A stretch of DNA of 64,000 nt, taken from NCBI RefSeq assembly GCF_016055185.1, contig NZ_JAECVR010000006.1:62001-126000 (forward strand). Reading direction: 5' to 3'. The notes below the pieces were generated by a model. It was not told where the DNA came from. It ran no database searches and saw nothing but the letters and a program-made list of their open reading frames with translations. Positions 52,963 to 62,035 of this stretch are shown one piece after another (position 1 is the first letter of the stretch; the number at the start of each line of letters is the position of its first letter). Source of the DNA: Paenactinomyces guangxiensis (GTDB taxonomy: Bacteria > Bacillota > Bacilli > Thermoactinomycetales > Thermoactinomycetaceae). Position numbers and translations under genes: made by a program.

Positions 52963-53240
52963 TCATTTTTTCCCCCTATTAATCAAACTTAAAGCGTACT
53001 CAAGCACCTTCTTCCCATTCACCATTCCATAGTCGGCCGGGTTGATCATCTCCGCTGGGATGCCTCTGGCCTCCCCATCCTTTTTCAGCCCAAAAAGTTT
53101 GTAACGAATCTGCGGGTCAACCAACTAAACATCTGCCTGGTTAAAATAAGATTCAACTTCATCTGCCGAAACAGCCCGAATCTTTACCTCAATCCCCATC
53201 TGTTTCGCCGCCTGCTCCATTTTTGCGACAAGCAGGCTTG
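52963..53240 (-). pseudogene. PTS IIB (ChbB/CelA-like), truncated and with an internal stop
   Basis: Reads [37 protein letters not shown], a TAG, then [20 protein letters not shown] and [20 protein letters not shown] to a TGA two bases before celB. The N-terminal strand and P-loop with the catalytic Cys are missing: upstream the DNA belongs to the dgaE-like gene in another frame. So this subunit cannot be phosphorylated. Confidence 0.85.
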
Positions 53241-54343
53241 CGGATGAGACCCGCGATTTCTTTAATCCGTTTGATGATAAGCTGTTCCTGACCCGGTAAC
53301 AAAGGTCTTGGATCAATATAGATCATTCCGGTATTCGCATAATGATTTCGGGTATAGATCGCGGGATCTCCCGATTCCAGATGGCGGATGAGTTCACAGG
53401 CGCTCATTCCAAATTTTTCGGAGTCGATCCTCAGCTCCGCCCTGTAAATCTCCCGCCCTGCTTCATCTTGTACCACTCTGCCTTCAATCCCTGCCATGCC
53501 TTTGATCTGTTCCACCAGCCGGAGCATCCGCTGTTTTTGTTCCTGAGACAAGTCTTCCCTTGATTCATAGCGCTTCAGGGCTGTTAATAACCCCACAACC
53601 GCTTCCTTTCCCACCTTCATGGCTCTTCCTATTCCTTGGTACTGGGCGCGGCAGGCTTCAATCAAATGGGACCGGCCACAAATAAATCCGGACGTCGGTC
53701 CTTCAATCGCTTTTCCGCCACTATAGATCACAAGGTCCGCCCCCATGTTAATATATTTGCGAAGATCCTCTTCAGCTGCAGCATCAACAATAACGGGGAT
53801 CACGCGCTCCTTTGCAATAGAAATCATCGTTTCGAGTGATTGCATCCCCTTTTGAACAGCATGGTGTGATTTCACATAAAAAAGAGCCGCTGTTTGATCT
53901 GTGACGGAGTGGATCAGATGGTCTTTTTCCACATGGTTGGCCTGTCCGGCTTCAATGACTTTTCCTCCGCCTAAAGAAATCATCTGTGTCACTGAAGCAC
54001 CAAAGTGAACCGCGTGCCCTTTTTGGATCAAAATTTCATTTTTAAGCCCATCCGAAAAAGGCAGCTTTTCAATCCGGGTCAAATTTGTGCCCGCAATAAC
54101 AGCGGCCACACTGATCGCGATTCCGGCGGCGGCCCCTGAAGTCGGGCATCCATCCTCAGCCCCGGTGACGGTTGCAATCGTTTTGCCTGCTGCAACCATT
54201 AGTTCTTGAATATCAACATAATCCATCGCTGCCTCGGAAATCGCCCCGGCCACTTTCGGATGGACCGCACTTGCACCCAGTGCAGTCATTTTCCCGCTCG
54301 CATTTACAATTTTTTTTAAACCAAAGTTCTGATAAATCCCCAT
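53189..54343 (-). CDS. dgaE: DgaE-type PLP-dependent ammonia-lyase (SelA-related), with an altered C-terminus
   Basis: Fold-type I PLP enzyme of 384 residues of the SelA-related group that includes D-glucosaminate-6-phosphate ammonia-lyase. It begins [20 protein letters not shown]; Lys211 in [16 protein letters not shown] binds PLP. The last 15 or so residues ([17 protein letters not shown]) come from reading the broken IIB gene in another frame, so the native end is lost. In related operons a KDGP aldolase gene follows; it is absent here. ATG seven bases after GAGGGG. Confidence 0.85.
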   Translation of the reverse strand: MGIYQNFGLKKIVNASGKMTALGASAVHPKVAGAISEAAMDYVDIQELMVAAGKTIATVTGAEDGCPTSGAAAGIAISVAAVIAGTNLTRIEKLPFSDGLKNEILIQKGHAVHFGASVTQMISLGGGKVIEAGQANHVEKDHLIHSVTDQTAALFYVKSHHAVQKGMQSLETMISIAKERVIPVIVDAAAEEDLRKYINMGADLVIYSGGKAIEGPTSGFICGRSHLIEACRAQYQGIGRAMKVGKEAVVGLLTALKRYESREDLSQEQKQRMLRLVEQIKGMAGIEGRVVQDEAGREIYRAELRIDSEKFGMSACELIRHLESGDPAIYTRNHYANTGMIYIDPRPLLPGQEQLIIKRIKEIAGLIRKPACRKNGAGGETDGD

Positions 54344-54385
54344 ACGAACACCCCTCATAAAAAGAGGGCTGAAATACAGCCCGGA

Positions 54386-55031
54386 TTAGTTTGTGGAAAT
54401 GGGAAAAATGGCTCCCATCACCATGGCACCCAGAATAGCCCCTCCGGCAATTGGCTTTTTATAAGCGTAGAATACGGCCGCCCCAACCGTCGCTCCAATC
54501 CCTACCGGAATTGAAGCCATAATGGCCGCAATCACAATCAACGGTCCCAAATAACGTCCTGCTGCGTTCCCAGCCCCCATCATCACATCGGCACCAAAGG
54601 TGGAGTTTGTGGAGCGGATTGTAAATTTACGAATGAAAATAATAATAAAACCAATCAATGCACCGATTCCCGTACCCGTTACAATTGAAAAGGGAAAGGA
54701 AGTTAAAGGAGCGGTTATTCCCGCGGCCAGCATGATGGCGGGAATTCCAATGCCAACACCGGTTTGCAAGGAGCCGCCAATGTCGAGAATCCCGACCAGC
54801 GGGCCTTCCAGGATCCGGGCGAATAAAAAGCTGGCTCCAAATGCGGCAGCAGCACCAAAGCTGCCTCCTTTCATACCGGCCTCCAACATTGCCACAACCG
54901 CAATGTCATTAAATGCACCGATATGATAAACATAGTATGTGAGTTCCCGCAAAAATTCCGGCTGAAAGACAAGCAACAAACAGGATGAAAGCATTTTCGG
55001 AATACCAGAAACCTTGATAGGATGAATCCAA
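54386..55031 (-). pseudogene. DUF4310 membrane protein with a frameshift near its N-terminus
   Basis: Multispan protein of the DUF4310 family (YYVYHIGAFNDIAVVAMLEA, GASFLFARILEGPLVGILDI, NSTFGADVMMGAGNAAGRYL). The family-like N-terminus is in a different frame: TTG start at 55031, one base past the DUF4311 stop, with GGAGG upstream, giving DSSYQGFWYSENAFILFVAC and LSAGIFAGTH. Near 54935-54940 the frame shifts into the rest. An unshifted frame opening further upstream would have an atypical N-terminus overlapping DUF4311. A sequencing error is possible. Confidence 0.75.
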
Positions 55032-55032
55032 T

Positions 55033-55818
55033 TTACTTCACCTCCGAACCAAAAAACTTGTGAAATTCGATCAGCCACTCTGGAACCTCTGCATGGATGC
55101 TTTGCAACAATTTTGCATCAAAGCCGCGGAAAAACGCGCTGAGCACAAACAGCAGAACTACAGCAATCACAAGTGTTTTGGTAATTCTGTTCCAGCCGCT
55201 GTCATCGACACCTTTCCCGATCAAAATGCCCAATACTATGCCCGGAACGGCATTCCCCATGATCAAGTGTGCCATCCCTCCCAGAACAGTTCCCCATATC
55301 CCTGTACGCTTTCCGGCATCCATCGCCGCCGTCCAGAATACAATCGGCATAATCGGGTTTATCAACCAGTCCGCAGCAGGAATCAGAACTGTAGTCGCTA
55401 CCTTCTGCATCGATTCAGGGATTGAAGCCGCCGTAGAATTCATTACAGTTACAACGATCATCCCTGTAATCGCACCTGCCAGTGCCATCTTTTTGGGATT
55501 GTGCAATGTCTCTGCGACATTTTTGTTTTTCCACAAGAGGGCAGCAGCCGCCCAGTTAGGAATAATCCTGTGTTCAACATCCTGGGTAAGCGCTCCGGCG
55601 CCTACGACAGATGCCCATGAGTTAAATAAAAATCCCAGGCCAAAAGAAAAATGGGCAATAGGGTCCCCTTCACAGGCATTCAATTCCCCAAAGGTACGGA
55701 AAGCGCCCATCCCTTGTACTCTGGGAGCGTGAAACATTCTGGCTGCCCCCGCGCCAACACCGAATCCGACCAATGCGCCGATCATGATGGATTTTAAAAC
55801 AATGATGAAGGTATCCAT
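55033..55818 (-). CDS. DUF4311 membrane protein
   Basis: Integral membrane protein of 261 residues with about seven helices. Family-like segments are LVGFGVGAGAARMFHAPRVQ, LNACEGDPIAHFSFGLGFLF and MGNAVPGIVLGILIGKGVDD. The ATG follows GGGAGGG. With DUF4310, DUF4312 and SFCGS it forms a conserved, uncharacterised set in amino-sugar-acid operons and is a candidate permease subunit. Confidence 0.85.
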   Translation of the reverse strand: MDTFIIVLKSIMIGALVGFGVGAGAARMFHAPRVQGMGAFRTFGELNACEGDPIAHFSFGLGFLFNSWASVVGAGALTQDVEHRIIPNWAAAALLWKNKNVAETLHNPKKMALAGAITGMIVVTVMNSTAASIPESMQKVATTVLIPAADWLINPIMPIVFWTAAMDAGKRTGIWGTVLGGMAHLIMGNAVPGIVLGILIGKGVDDSGWNRITKTLVIAVVLLFVLSAFFRGFDAKLLQSIHAEVPEWLIEFHKFFGSEVK

Positions 55819-55907
55819 ATTATCCCTCCCATAGCGAGACTCGGGGCTGATCCCCTGCAAGGCTTGTATTTCTCCGGTCTTCTGACAGCTATGTGATATC
55901 CGGAAAT

Positions 55908-56246
55908 TTACTCCATGCGAATCAGGTGCTGAAGCGGTGACATCTCCTTTTCTTCTGTCTCAAATTCAATCTTTTCAACATCAATCATCCGCACTTGAAC
56001 AGTAATTTTTGCTGTTATTTCATAACGTGTCCGTGTCCTTGGAAAGAAAATTCCCAAAAATCTTTCCGTGTAAAAGGTTTTCTTAGCCTGGAGGATTTCA
56101 ACGTTTTGCGGCTCGATCCGTAAAGGCAATCCGTCAACTTCCCGGGCGATTTTGCTTTTAACCTGTAAGAAAATCTGATTAAATGCGGCCTCCTTTGTTT
56201 CTCCCGCTCCGCTCAAAGTTAAATGATGGACCAACGATTTAACCAT
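55908..56246 (-). CDS. DUF4312 family protein
   Basis: Small soluble protein of 112 residues (MVKSLVHHLTLSGAGETKEA, VEILQAKKTFYTERFLGIFF) found next to SFCGS proteins. No catalytic motif is obvious. It is probably a cytosolic subunit of the same membrane system. The ATG follows GGGGGG. Confidence 0.85.
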   Translation of the reverse strand: MVKSLVHHLTLSGAGETKEAAFNQIFLQVKSKIAREVDGLPLRIEPQNVEILQAKKTFYTERFLGIFFPRTRTRYEITAKITVQVRMIDVEKIEFETEEKEMSPLQHLIRME

Positions 56247-56249
56247 TTC

Positions 56250-56615
56250 TTACCCCCCAATCCTTTTCATATATGCTTGTGTAAGCCGTCTCCCCAACTC
56301 TTCCGTATCCATAAATCCAAACCCGATCACTTTCTTTCCGTCCTGCAAAGCCCTCACACCGGCTTCAACCGAACGAAGACTATATTCAACCGGATATTGA
56401 TATTTCGTTTTTGCAGTTAGTGCACCTGCTCCGCCGCTGCCGCAAAAACAGATGCCAAAGTCTGCTCCTTCTGTATGCATAAAATCCCCAACCTTCATGT
56501 CCGCTCCGACACCCGGGATCAAAATGGGGATTCCACCGGCAGCTTCAACTCCTTTCGCCACCTGTTGCCCTTTTCCTAACCGGTCACCAATGACCACTTT
56601 TACTTTTCGTTCCAT
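56250..56615 (-). CDS. SFCGS glycine-rich family protein
   Basis: Protein of 121 residues with two glycine-rich loops: GDRLGKGQQVAKGVEAAGG and GICFCGSGGAGALTAKTKY. The Cys56-Phe-Cys58 of the second loop is the family hallmark. The overall size, the Cys next to a glycine loop, and its place beside two membrane proteins recall PTS IIB subunits, although similarity to them is not established. Spacing to both neighbours is only a few bases. Confidence 0.87.
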   Translation of the reverse strand: MERKVKVVIGDRLGKGQQVAKGVEAAGGIPILIPGVGADMKVGDFMHTEGADFGICFCGSGGAGALTAKTKYQYPVEYSLRSVEAGVRALQDGKKVIGFGFMDTEELGRRLTQAYMKRIGG

Positions 56616-56617
56616 TT

Positions 56618-56986
56618 TTATTCCCCCTGTTGTTCCATTTTTGCCGTCTCAAAATGCAGGGCAAGCAGAAGTATCTCAGTATTGCAAATATTTCGTCCAT
56701 TATGATGGCCATAAGCTTCAAGAACAAGCCGGCTAACCTCTTTCATTTCATCACTTACTTCTTCCCACACTTCCGCTTCAATTGGCGGGAGAGATTCCCC
56801 CTTCTCCATGCGCTTTATAAAGGCCAGCAAGTGAACGGCGACTGCCATCCAGCGCTCCTGTGAAAGAGACAGCGAGATCTGTTCCGTCCGTTTTTTGATA
56901 TTGAAAAGCAAAGATGTTAATTCGGTTTTTTCCTGCCAAACAAGCGGATTTTGTTGTGAAATCTCCTGAATCAACTGATCAATCAT
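56618..56986 (-). CDS. Single-PRD protein (EF_0829-like)
   Basis: Helical protein of 122 residues corresponding to one PTS regulation domain, with conserved His in VAVHLLAFIKRM and EAYGHHNGR. Stand-alone PRD proteins of this type occur only in this kind of cluster, as far as I know. It overlaps the amidohydrolase gene end by eight bases. A phospho-sensor or adaptor role is inferred. Confidence 0.8.
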   Translation of the reverse strand: MIDQLIQEISQQNPLVWQEKTELTSLLFNIKKRTEQISLSLSQERWMAVAVHLLAFIKRMEKGESLPPIEAEVWEEVSDEMKEVSRLVLEAYGHHNGRNICNTEILLLALHFETAKMEQQGE

Positions 56987-58103
56987 GTCTCCATACCTTT
57001 CCAGATTTAATAGTGTACTTTACTTTCAGGTAAGAATTTGCTTTCATCTGTTGATTTTCCGAATCAACAAGCGTAACAGGCTCAGGAATCCGTTTTAGAA
57101 TGGTGACATCAGCAATGTTCTGTTTTTTTAACGTCCCTATTTCATCGCTTAAACCCAACACTTTTGCCGGTGTCCACGTGGATGCTTCGATCACCTCACT
57201 GAGCGGGAATCCCAGAGATAAACATTTCGCCATCGTCATAACCAGACTGAATACCGGACCGTTCACATTCCCGCGATAAATATCGGTACTGATTGTATGA
57301 GGGAACACCTGAAGTTCCTTGGCCCTTTTCATCGTTTGAAAGCTAAAGCTTGAACTGCCGTGCCCTACATCAAAAAGCACCCCTCGCTTTAATGCCCGAT
57401 CCGCTTCCGGAATCAAATGCCCATCTTCATCCAGGATCCCCCCTCTCTTTCCGTGAAATGCGTGTGTGACAACATCACCCCGATCAAGAAGGTCTAAAAT
57501 ATCTCCAAGCCCAGGCGGGGAGTTTCCGATATGAACCATTAAAGGAAGTCCTGTTTTTTGTGCCAGTTTCTTGGCAATCAAGAGAGGCTTTATGCCATTT
57601 TCCTTCACGACAGATCTGCTCATACGTGCTTTAATGCCTCGAATAAGCGGATACTGCTTGATCAGCTCTTCCGTTTCAGCCGGTTTCAGCATACTTAGAT
57701 CAGACAACTCTGAAAGGCCATCACAAAGCCCCTGAGATGCGATATTGATCCACAAAAGGACCCGGGTTTGATTTTTCTCCACAACATTCCTGAGAAAGGA
57801 ACGAAAATCACGACAACCTGTGCTGCCCGCATCCACAATCGAGGTTACACCCTGCTCCACTCCGACATGATCTGCATTTATTCCCAAAGCCGTTCGTTGT
57901 TCAAATACATGAGTGTGAAGATCAATCAAACCCGGGGTCACCAAACAACCGGAAGCATCAATTGTTTCTTTTGCAGAATCTTCCGGAACCGAGCCTGGCT
58001 GAAATATTCCCGCCATTCTTCCGTTGTTTATTCCGACATCAAAGGAACCGAAAATGTGTTGAGAAGGGTCTATAACCGTTCCGTTTACAATCAACAGGTC
58101 CAT
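56979..58103 (-). CDS. Amidohydrolase/deacetylase-family metallohydrolase
   Basis: Cytosolic enzyme of 374 residues. The metal motif is LIDLHTHVFE; the carbamylated or bridging Lys lies in RGIKARMSRSVV, and His ligands in MVHIGNSPP and VVTHAFHG; the catalytic Asp follows in STDIYRGN. In this cluster a probable N-deacetylase of an acylated amino-sugar acid. The ATG follows AAAGGAG. The regulator gene's end overlaps the sequence just upstream. Confidence 0.87.
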   Translation of the reverse strand: MDLLIVNGTVIDPSQHIFGSFDVGINNGRMAGIFQPGSVPEDSAKETIDASGCLVTPGLIDLHTHVFEQRTALGINADHVGVEQGVTSIVDAGSTGCRDFRSFLRNVVEKNQTRVLLWINIASQGLCDGLSELSDLSMLKPAETEELIKQYPLIRGIKARMSRSVVKENGIKPLLIAKKLAQKTGLPLMVHIGNSPPGLGDILDLLDRGDVVTHAFHGKRGGILDEDGHLIPEADRALKRGVLFDVGHGSSSFSFQTMKRAKELQVFPHTISTDIYRGNVNGPVFSLVMTMAKCLSLGFPLSEVIEASTWTPAKVLGLSDEIGTLKKQNIADVTILKRIPEPVTLVDSENQQMKANSYLKVKYTIKSGKVWRHD

Positions 58104-58117
58104 CAGACTCTCCTTTC

Positions 58118-59980
58118 TCAGACAAAATAGCAAAGAATGGCATTAATTTCACTCTCAGGCACATCTAACTTTTTTTCTTGTAAAATCCGTATCAGCTTGG
58201 CCCGAATCGTCGCCATTGGTTCCGTTTTCCACTCATGATTCGCTCCTGTGCCGTCGTATAAGGCGCCAAATGCCATTCGGTTAACCATTAACATCAGATG
58301 CAGAGCCAGTCCCTCCGCACGTTGATCACTCAAATACTCCCTCATTTCTGACCGTATGGTCCGGCTAAGATCAAATCCCTTGCAGATCACCTCCTGAGTA
58401 AACCGCTCCATCGCCGGAAGATTCATGAAATTTTGGTCAACCGCGGGTTGAAGGTGATGGTTTGAACGAAGTTCTGTTATCGTTTCTTCAATGAAAGTAA
58501 AATCTTGTTTGGTCGGAATGCTGTTTACCACCACAACAGGAATTGACGCCTCCACATCGACGACACTTATGACTAAATCAGGTCTTTGCGATTGAATTTG
58601 ACTTTCCAATCCAATCGCTGAACAGCATCCAATCACTTTCAGGTGCCTGATTTCCTGCTCTAAAATGGTCTGTAAGAATTGCGCAGTCCCTCTTCCGGTT
58701 CCACACACCACCAACGCTCTACATTTCTTTACCTCTTCCTTCCGCCTGATTGAGGCAAGAAAATGAAGAACGATATAGCCAATGTCCGGGTCAGCAAAAT
58801 GGATCTTCCGTTCCCCAAATACATCATGGCAAGCTTTTTTTACAATTTTAAATATATCCGGGTAAGAGCGTATGATATCAGAGATGAGAGGATTTGGGTC
58901 GGCGACACCACATTGATATTTTGACAGCTTTTCTGTCATATGCGCCAACAGATGTTTGATCAAAAGAGCATCCTCTGCAAACGCAACCTTCATTTGCACA
59001 CTTACTTGTGCAATAAGCTCCAGGGTTAAAGTATAAAAGTCCCGCTGTCCCAGTTGGGTTAGAGATGTAAATCCCCTCATAGTGTGCCGGCAGATAAAAC
59101 ACGTTTCATGATCAGTCACTTGCAGATCTAATAAGACAGATAACCGGGCCAGATTTTCCTTAAATATTCCGAATAAGTCTGATTCCTTTATTTCAAGAAA
59201 CTCATCCTTCTTATAGACAATCTCCTGATGTAAACGCAAACGTTGGACAACGATACACAGCCGAATAAAAATCCCGATCACCATTCGATCTGTAAAATCA
59301 ATCCGGGCCTCTTTTTCAGATTGCTCGGCGATACTCTTTACAACTTGAAAAATGGACTTGAGATCATACCGTGATAAGCGAAACTTTTTCATCACCCGTC
59401 TGACCTGCAACGGGATATCACTTCCCTGAATAATCGCCCGGACAATATCAAACATCTCGCTTCCGGTCAGCATCTCTTGCACAGTATTTTCCAAAGCGGC
59501 ACGGCGGAATATTTCAGTGGCTGCCAACCGAATCCCCAGCCGGCTTCGTTCAACATTTACATTCCAATCTTTAAGCAGACTTTCCGCCACAGACAGATCA
59601 GAGACAAGGGTATTCCTGCTTACATTCAAGTTTACGGCCAGCTCATCCATTTTGATAAACCGATCCTGCAGCAATAATTCCAACATCAAATATTTCACCC
59701 GTTCCTGCGGTTGCAGGAACACATTTGTTTCCCCGCTTTTTTCCAAAATACGCTGCAAATTGTGACGAGTGGCAGGCTCCCCGCCAATCCAGATCCCTTT
59801 ATTCGGTTTGGAGTGCAGTTCAATTTGGTGGCTGTTTAACCAACTCCGCACAGATTCGAGATCATATTTTACTGTCCGCTCACTCACCTGCAATTCCCGG
59901 GCAATATCTTTAATCCGGATGGGTTCCTGCGAATTTAAAATCATGCACAACATTTTATGGGAACGTGATGTTATCAGCAT
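58118..59980 (-). CDS. PRD-containing transcriptional regulator (Mga/BglG-like)
   Basis: Activator of 620 residues heading the cluster. Two HTH regions (ISERTVK-type: IARELQVSERTVKYDLESVR, and LAVNLNVSRNTLVSDLSVAE), two PRDs (around 190-290 and 300-400), a GatB-like domain with the Cys of ALVVCGTGRGTAQ, and a C-terminal domain. Phosphorylation by HPr and PTS proteins is the family's mode of control. A palindrome ATAAGCGCTTAT lies 44 bases upstream of its start. Confidence 0.88.
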   Translation of the reverse strand: MLITSRSHKMLCMILNSQEPIRIKDIARELQVSERTVKYDLESVRSWLNSHQIELHSKPNKGIWIGGEPATRHNLQRILEKSGETNVFLQPQERVKYLMLELLLQDRFIKMDELAVNLNVSRNTLVSDLSVAESLLKDWNVNVERSRLGIRLAATEIFRRAALENTVQEMLTGSEMFDIVRAIIQGSDIPLQVRRVMKKFRLSRYDLKSIFQVVKSIAEQSEKEARIDFTDRMVIGIFIRLCIVVQRLRLHQEIVYKKDEFLEIKESDLFGIFKENLARLSVLLDLQVTDHETCFICRHTMRGFTSLTQLGQRDFYTLTLELIAQVSVQMKVAFAEDALLIKHLLAHMTEKLSKYQCGVADPNPLISDIIRSYPDIFKIVKKACHDVFGERKIHFADPDIGYIVLHFLASIRRKEEVKKCRALVVCGTGRGTAQFLQTILEQEIRHLKVIGCCSAIGLESQIQSQRPDLVISVVDVEASIPVVVVNSIPTKQDFTFIEETITELRSNHHLQPAVDQNFMNLPAMERFTQEVICKGFDLSRTIRSEMREYLSDQRAEGLALHLMLMVNRMAFGALYDGTGANHEWKTEPMATIRAKLIRILQEKKLDVPESEINAILCYFV

Positions 59981-60023
59981 GATTTTCCTCCCGCAAAAGC
60001 TCCTTGTTTATAGAAATTATATG

Positions 60024-60035
60024 ATAAGCGCTTAT
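60024..60035 (-). promoter_or_regulatory. Palindrome upstream of the PRD regulator, possible cre
   Basis: ATAAGCGCTTAT is a perfect 12-bp palindrome. Its core AAGCGCTT is that of CcpA sites, but the outer positions fit less well. It could equally be the operator of the PRD regulator. Confidence 0.4.
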
Positions 60036-60218
60036 ATTGTAAAAAGAACAAATTTATTCACCATAAATTAGTGCAACTTTTGATAAACTGGATATATTAT
60101 TCAAAAAATACAAAAAAGTATTCGTTTCATGCGCTTAAATATGTGCCAAAGCGTAACATATGGCCTTTACCGGGTCATCGGCAATCTGCCCCGTCCGCCC
60201 CTCAAATTATTTTAGTCT

Positions 60219-60234
60219 ATTGGTATAGACAACT
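60219..60234 (+). promoter_or_regulatory. NagR/DasR-like (dre) operator upstream of the chitinase
   Basis: ATTGGTATAGACAACT agrees with the dre consensus ACTGGTCTAGACCAGT at about 12 of 16 positions, including the TGGT-TAGAC core. It would tie chitinase expression to GlcNAc-6-phosphate through a NagR-type GntR protein, which is not encoded in the window. Confidence 0.5.
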
Positions 60235-60290
60235 TTACCACTTTAGAGTAAACTACGAATAGATAGAATATTTTATCCTTTACGAATCAT

Positions 60291-60304
60291 TGTAAACGCA
60301 TACA
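60291..60304 (+). promoter_or_regulatory. CcpA (cre) site upstream of the chitinase
   Basis: TGTAAACGCATACA matches the cre consensus TGWAARCGYTWNCW at 13 of 14 positions, 64 bases before the start codon. Catabolite repression by CcpA and Ser46-phosphorylated HPr is expected. Confidence 0.65.
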
Positions 60305-60367
60305 CCAATAGGGGCTTTTATCAGTTTTCGCCTGTGCCACAATTTATCCAGTAAAGAAGAGGTGGGA

Positions 60368-62035
60368 ATGTTGATCTTAAGAGGAAAGCAGACAGCGTTG
60401 ATTGCTTCGCTGATCGCGGTACTTATTTTTAGTACCTTTCCGGTAGCGGATTCCACAAATGTTTTTGCGGCGGGCAACCAAGTGAGTGCAACAACCTGCC
60501 AGGAACCGGCTTGGAATGCGTCAACCGTCTACCATGGAGGGGACCGGGTTTCCTATAACGGTAAAATTTATGAAGCGAAATGGTGGACACAAGGTGAGCA
60601 GCCGGACCAAAGCGACCAATGGGGCGTATGGAAATTTATCGGTGACTGCGGAGGCGGGGTTGAAGATACAGAAGCTCCCTCGGCTCCCGGCGGGTTGACG
60701 GTTACCGGAACCACCAGTTCCAGTATCTCTCTTTCCTGGAATGCATCAACAGACAACGTTGGCGTTTCAGGATACGACGTATACCGTGGCACCACTCTCG
60801 CTACAAGCGTAACGGGTACTACAGCGGTTGTATCCAGATTGGCGTCAAACACCACCTACTCATTTACCGTAAAAGCAAAAGACGCGGCAGGAAATGTCTC
60901 CGCGGCGAGCAATCAGGTAAGTGCAACAACCAAGCCCGGCAATTCAAACGAGATCACACGGCGATATGTAGCCTACGCAAGTACGTGGAATACGAGTCTT
61001 TACGATCTTACACCCGGGAATATTCCGAACTACATCACTAATGTGAACCTTGCTTTTGCGAGGCCGGATACAACCTATCAAAAAGGTTCGTACGAATTTG
61101 ACCAGGCGGTGGCCGGCTTTGAGTTCGTCGAAGGGGCGACGACCAGCAACGGACAGAAAAAACTTACCCCTCAACAGGCACAGGATCTGCGCAATCATAT
61201 CGCGGCTTTGAAGGCACGCGGCACAGAGGTCTGGGTTTCGGTCGGCGGCTGGGCGTACAGCCAGGGAAGTCAGTGGTCCAACTTTAACGCACAGCGCGTA
61301 GTCGATCTGGCACTCGATTTGGGCGCATCCGGCATTGATATTGACTGGGAATCCAGCGGCAGCAGTTGTAACAAACTGGAGGCCTCCCAGTTCCAGTGCA
61401 CCAAAGACGGTGAGATTGCCGGCATCATCACCAGCCTTTACAATGAGATCCATTCGCGCGGGGTAAACCTGAAAATCTCCATCGCCGGATGGTCGACCGG
61501 CGCTTATTACGTCAAAGGGACACCGTTTGAGGAAGGAAAAGTGCAGTGGGGTTCTCCTTTCGGCGGAACGATGTACCGTGTTGTTAAGGATCATGGCGAC
61601 AAAATTGATTTCATTAACCTGATGTCCTACGATGCGGGTGACTATTATGATCCGCGCGAGGGGTATGAGTCTTACCGCGCCATCTACAACGGTCCGATCA
61701 ATATGGGGATGGAGATCGCTCCCGAGGGTTCCGGCGGAGCTATTCTGGAGGTAGAAGCCCCACCCGGCACCGTGTATGACGCTGAGATGCTTACCGGGCA
61801 AAATAACATAGCGTCCAGGTACTACAATGTCGAAACCATGGTCAACTACATTAAGAACAAAGGCAGATCCTACGACGGCTTCATGATCTGGCAGCTCTGG
61901 AAACAGCGCGTCCATCAACCGGCTCCGGCGGGAGCAGCAACAGAGAACAGTGCGGGACAATACGTTTGCCGCAACCTGCCGCTGGCGGGAGACTGCAACC
62001 AGACGATCCCGAACCTGCCGAAGCTGACTCCTTGA
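60368..62035 (+). CDS. Secreted GH18 chitinase (CBM5/12 - FnIII - GH18)
   Basis: Extracellular chitinase of 555 residues. A signal peptide (cleavage near NVFA-A) is followed by a chitin-binding CBM5/12 domain (WNASTVYHGGDRVSYNGKIY, EAKWW), an FnIII domain (about 105-190, LTVTGTTSSSISLSWNASTD) and the catalytic domain with WVSVGGW and SGIDIDWES, where the Glu near 328 is the acid. ATG six bases after AGAGG; a GTG two codons earlier lies in that site. The NagR-like and cre sites upstream fit chitin induction and glucose repression. Confidence 0.94.
   Translation: MLILRGKQTALIASLIAVLIFSTFPVADSTNVFAAGNQVSATTCQEPAWNASTVYHGGDRVSYNGKIYEAKWWTQGEQPDQSDQWGVWKFIGDCGGGVEDTEAPSAPGGLTVTGTTSSSISLSWNASTDNVGVSGYDVYRGTTLATSVTGTTAVVSRLASNTTYSFTVKAKDAAGNVSAASNQVSATTKPGNSNEITRRYVAYASTWNTSLYDLTPGNIPNYITNVNLAFARPDTTYQKGSYEFDQAVAGFEFVEGATTSNGQKKLTPQQAQDLRNHIAALKARGTEVWVSVGGWAYSQGSQWSNFNAQRVVDLALDLGASGIDIDWESSGSSCNKLEASQFQCTKDGEIAGIITSLYNEIHSRGVNLKISIAGWSTGAYYVKGTPFEEGKVQWGSPFGGTMYRVVKDHGDKIDFINLMSYDAGDYYDPREGYESYRAIYNGPINMGMEIAPEGSGGAILEVEAPPGTVYDAEMLTGQNNIASRYYNVETMVNYIKNKGRSYDGFMIWQLWKQRVHQPAPAGAATENSAGQYVCRNLPLAGDCNQTIPNLPKLTP

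Noticed and set aside
53189-54343. Selenocysteine synthase SelA
   Set aside because: The protein is SelA-related but lies in an amino-sugar operon and has the short DgaE-type N-terminus. No selB or selenocysteine tRNA is present.
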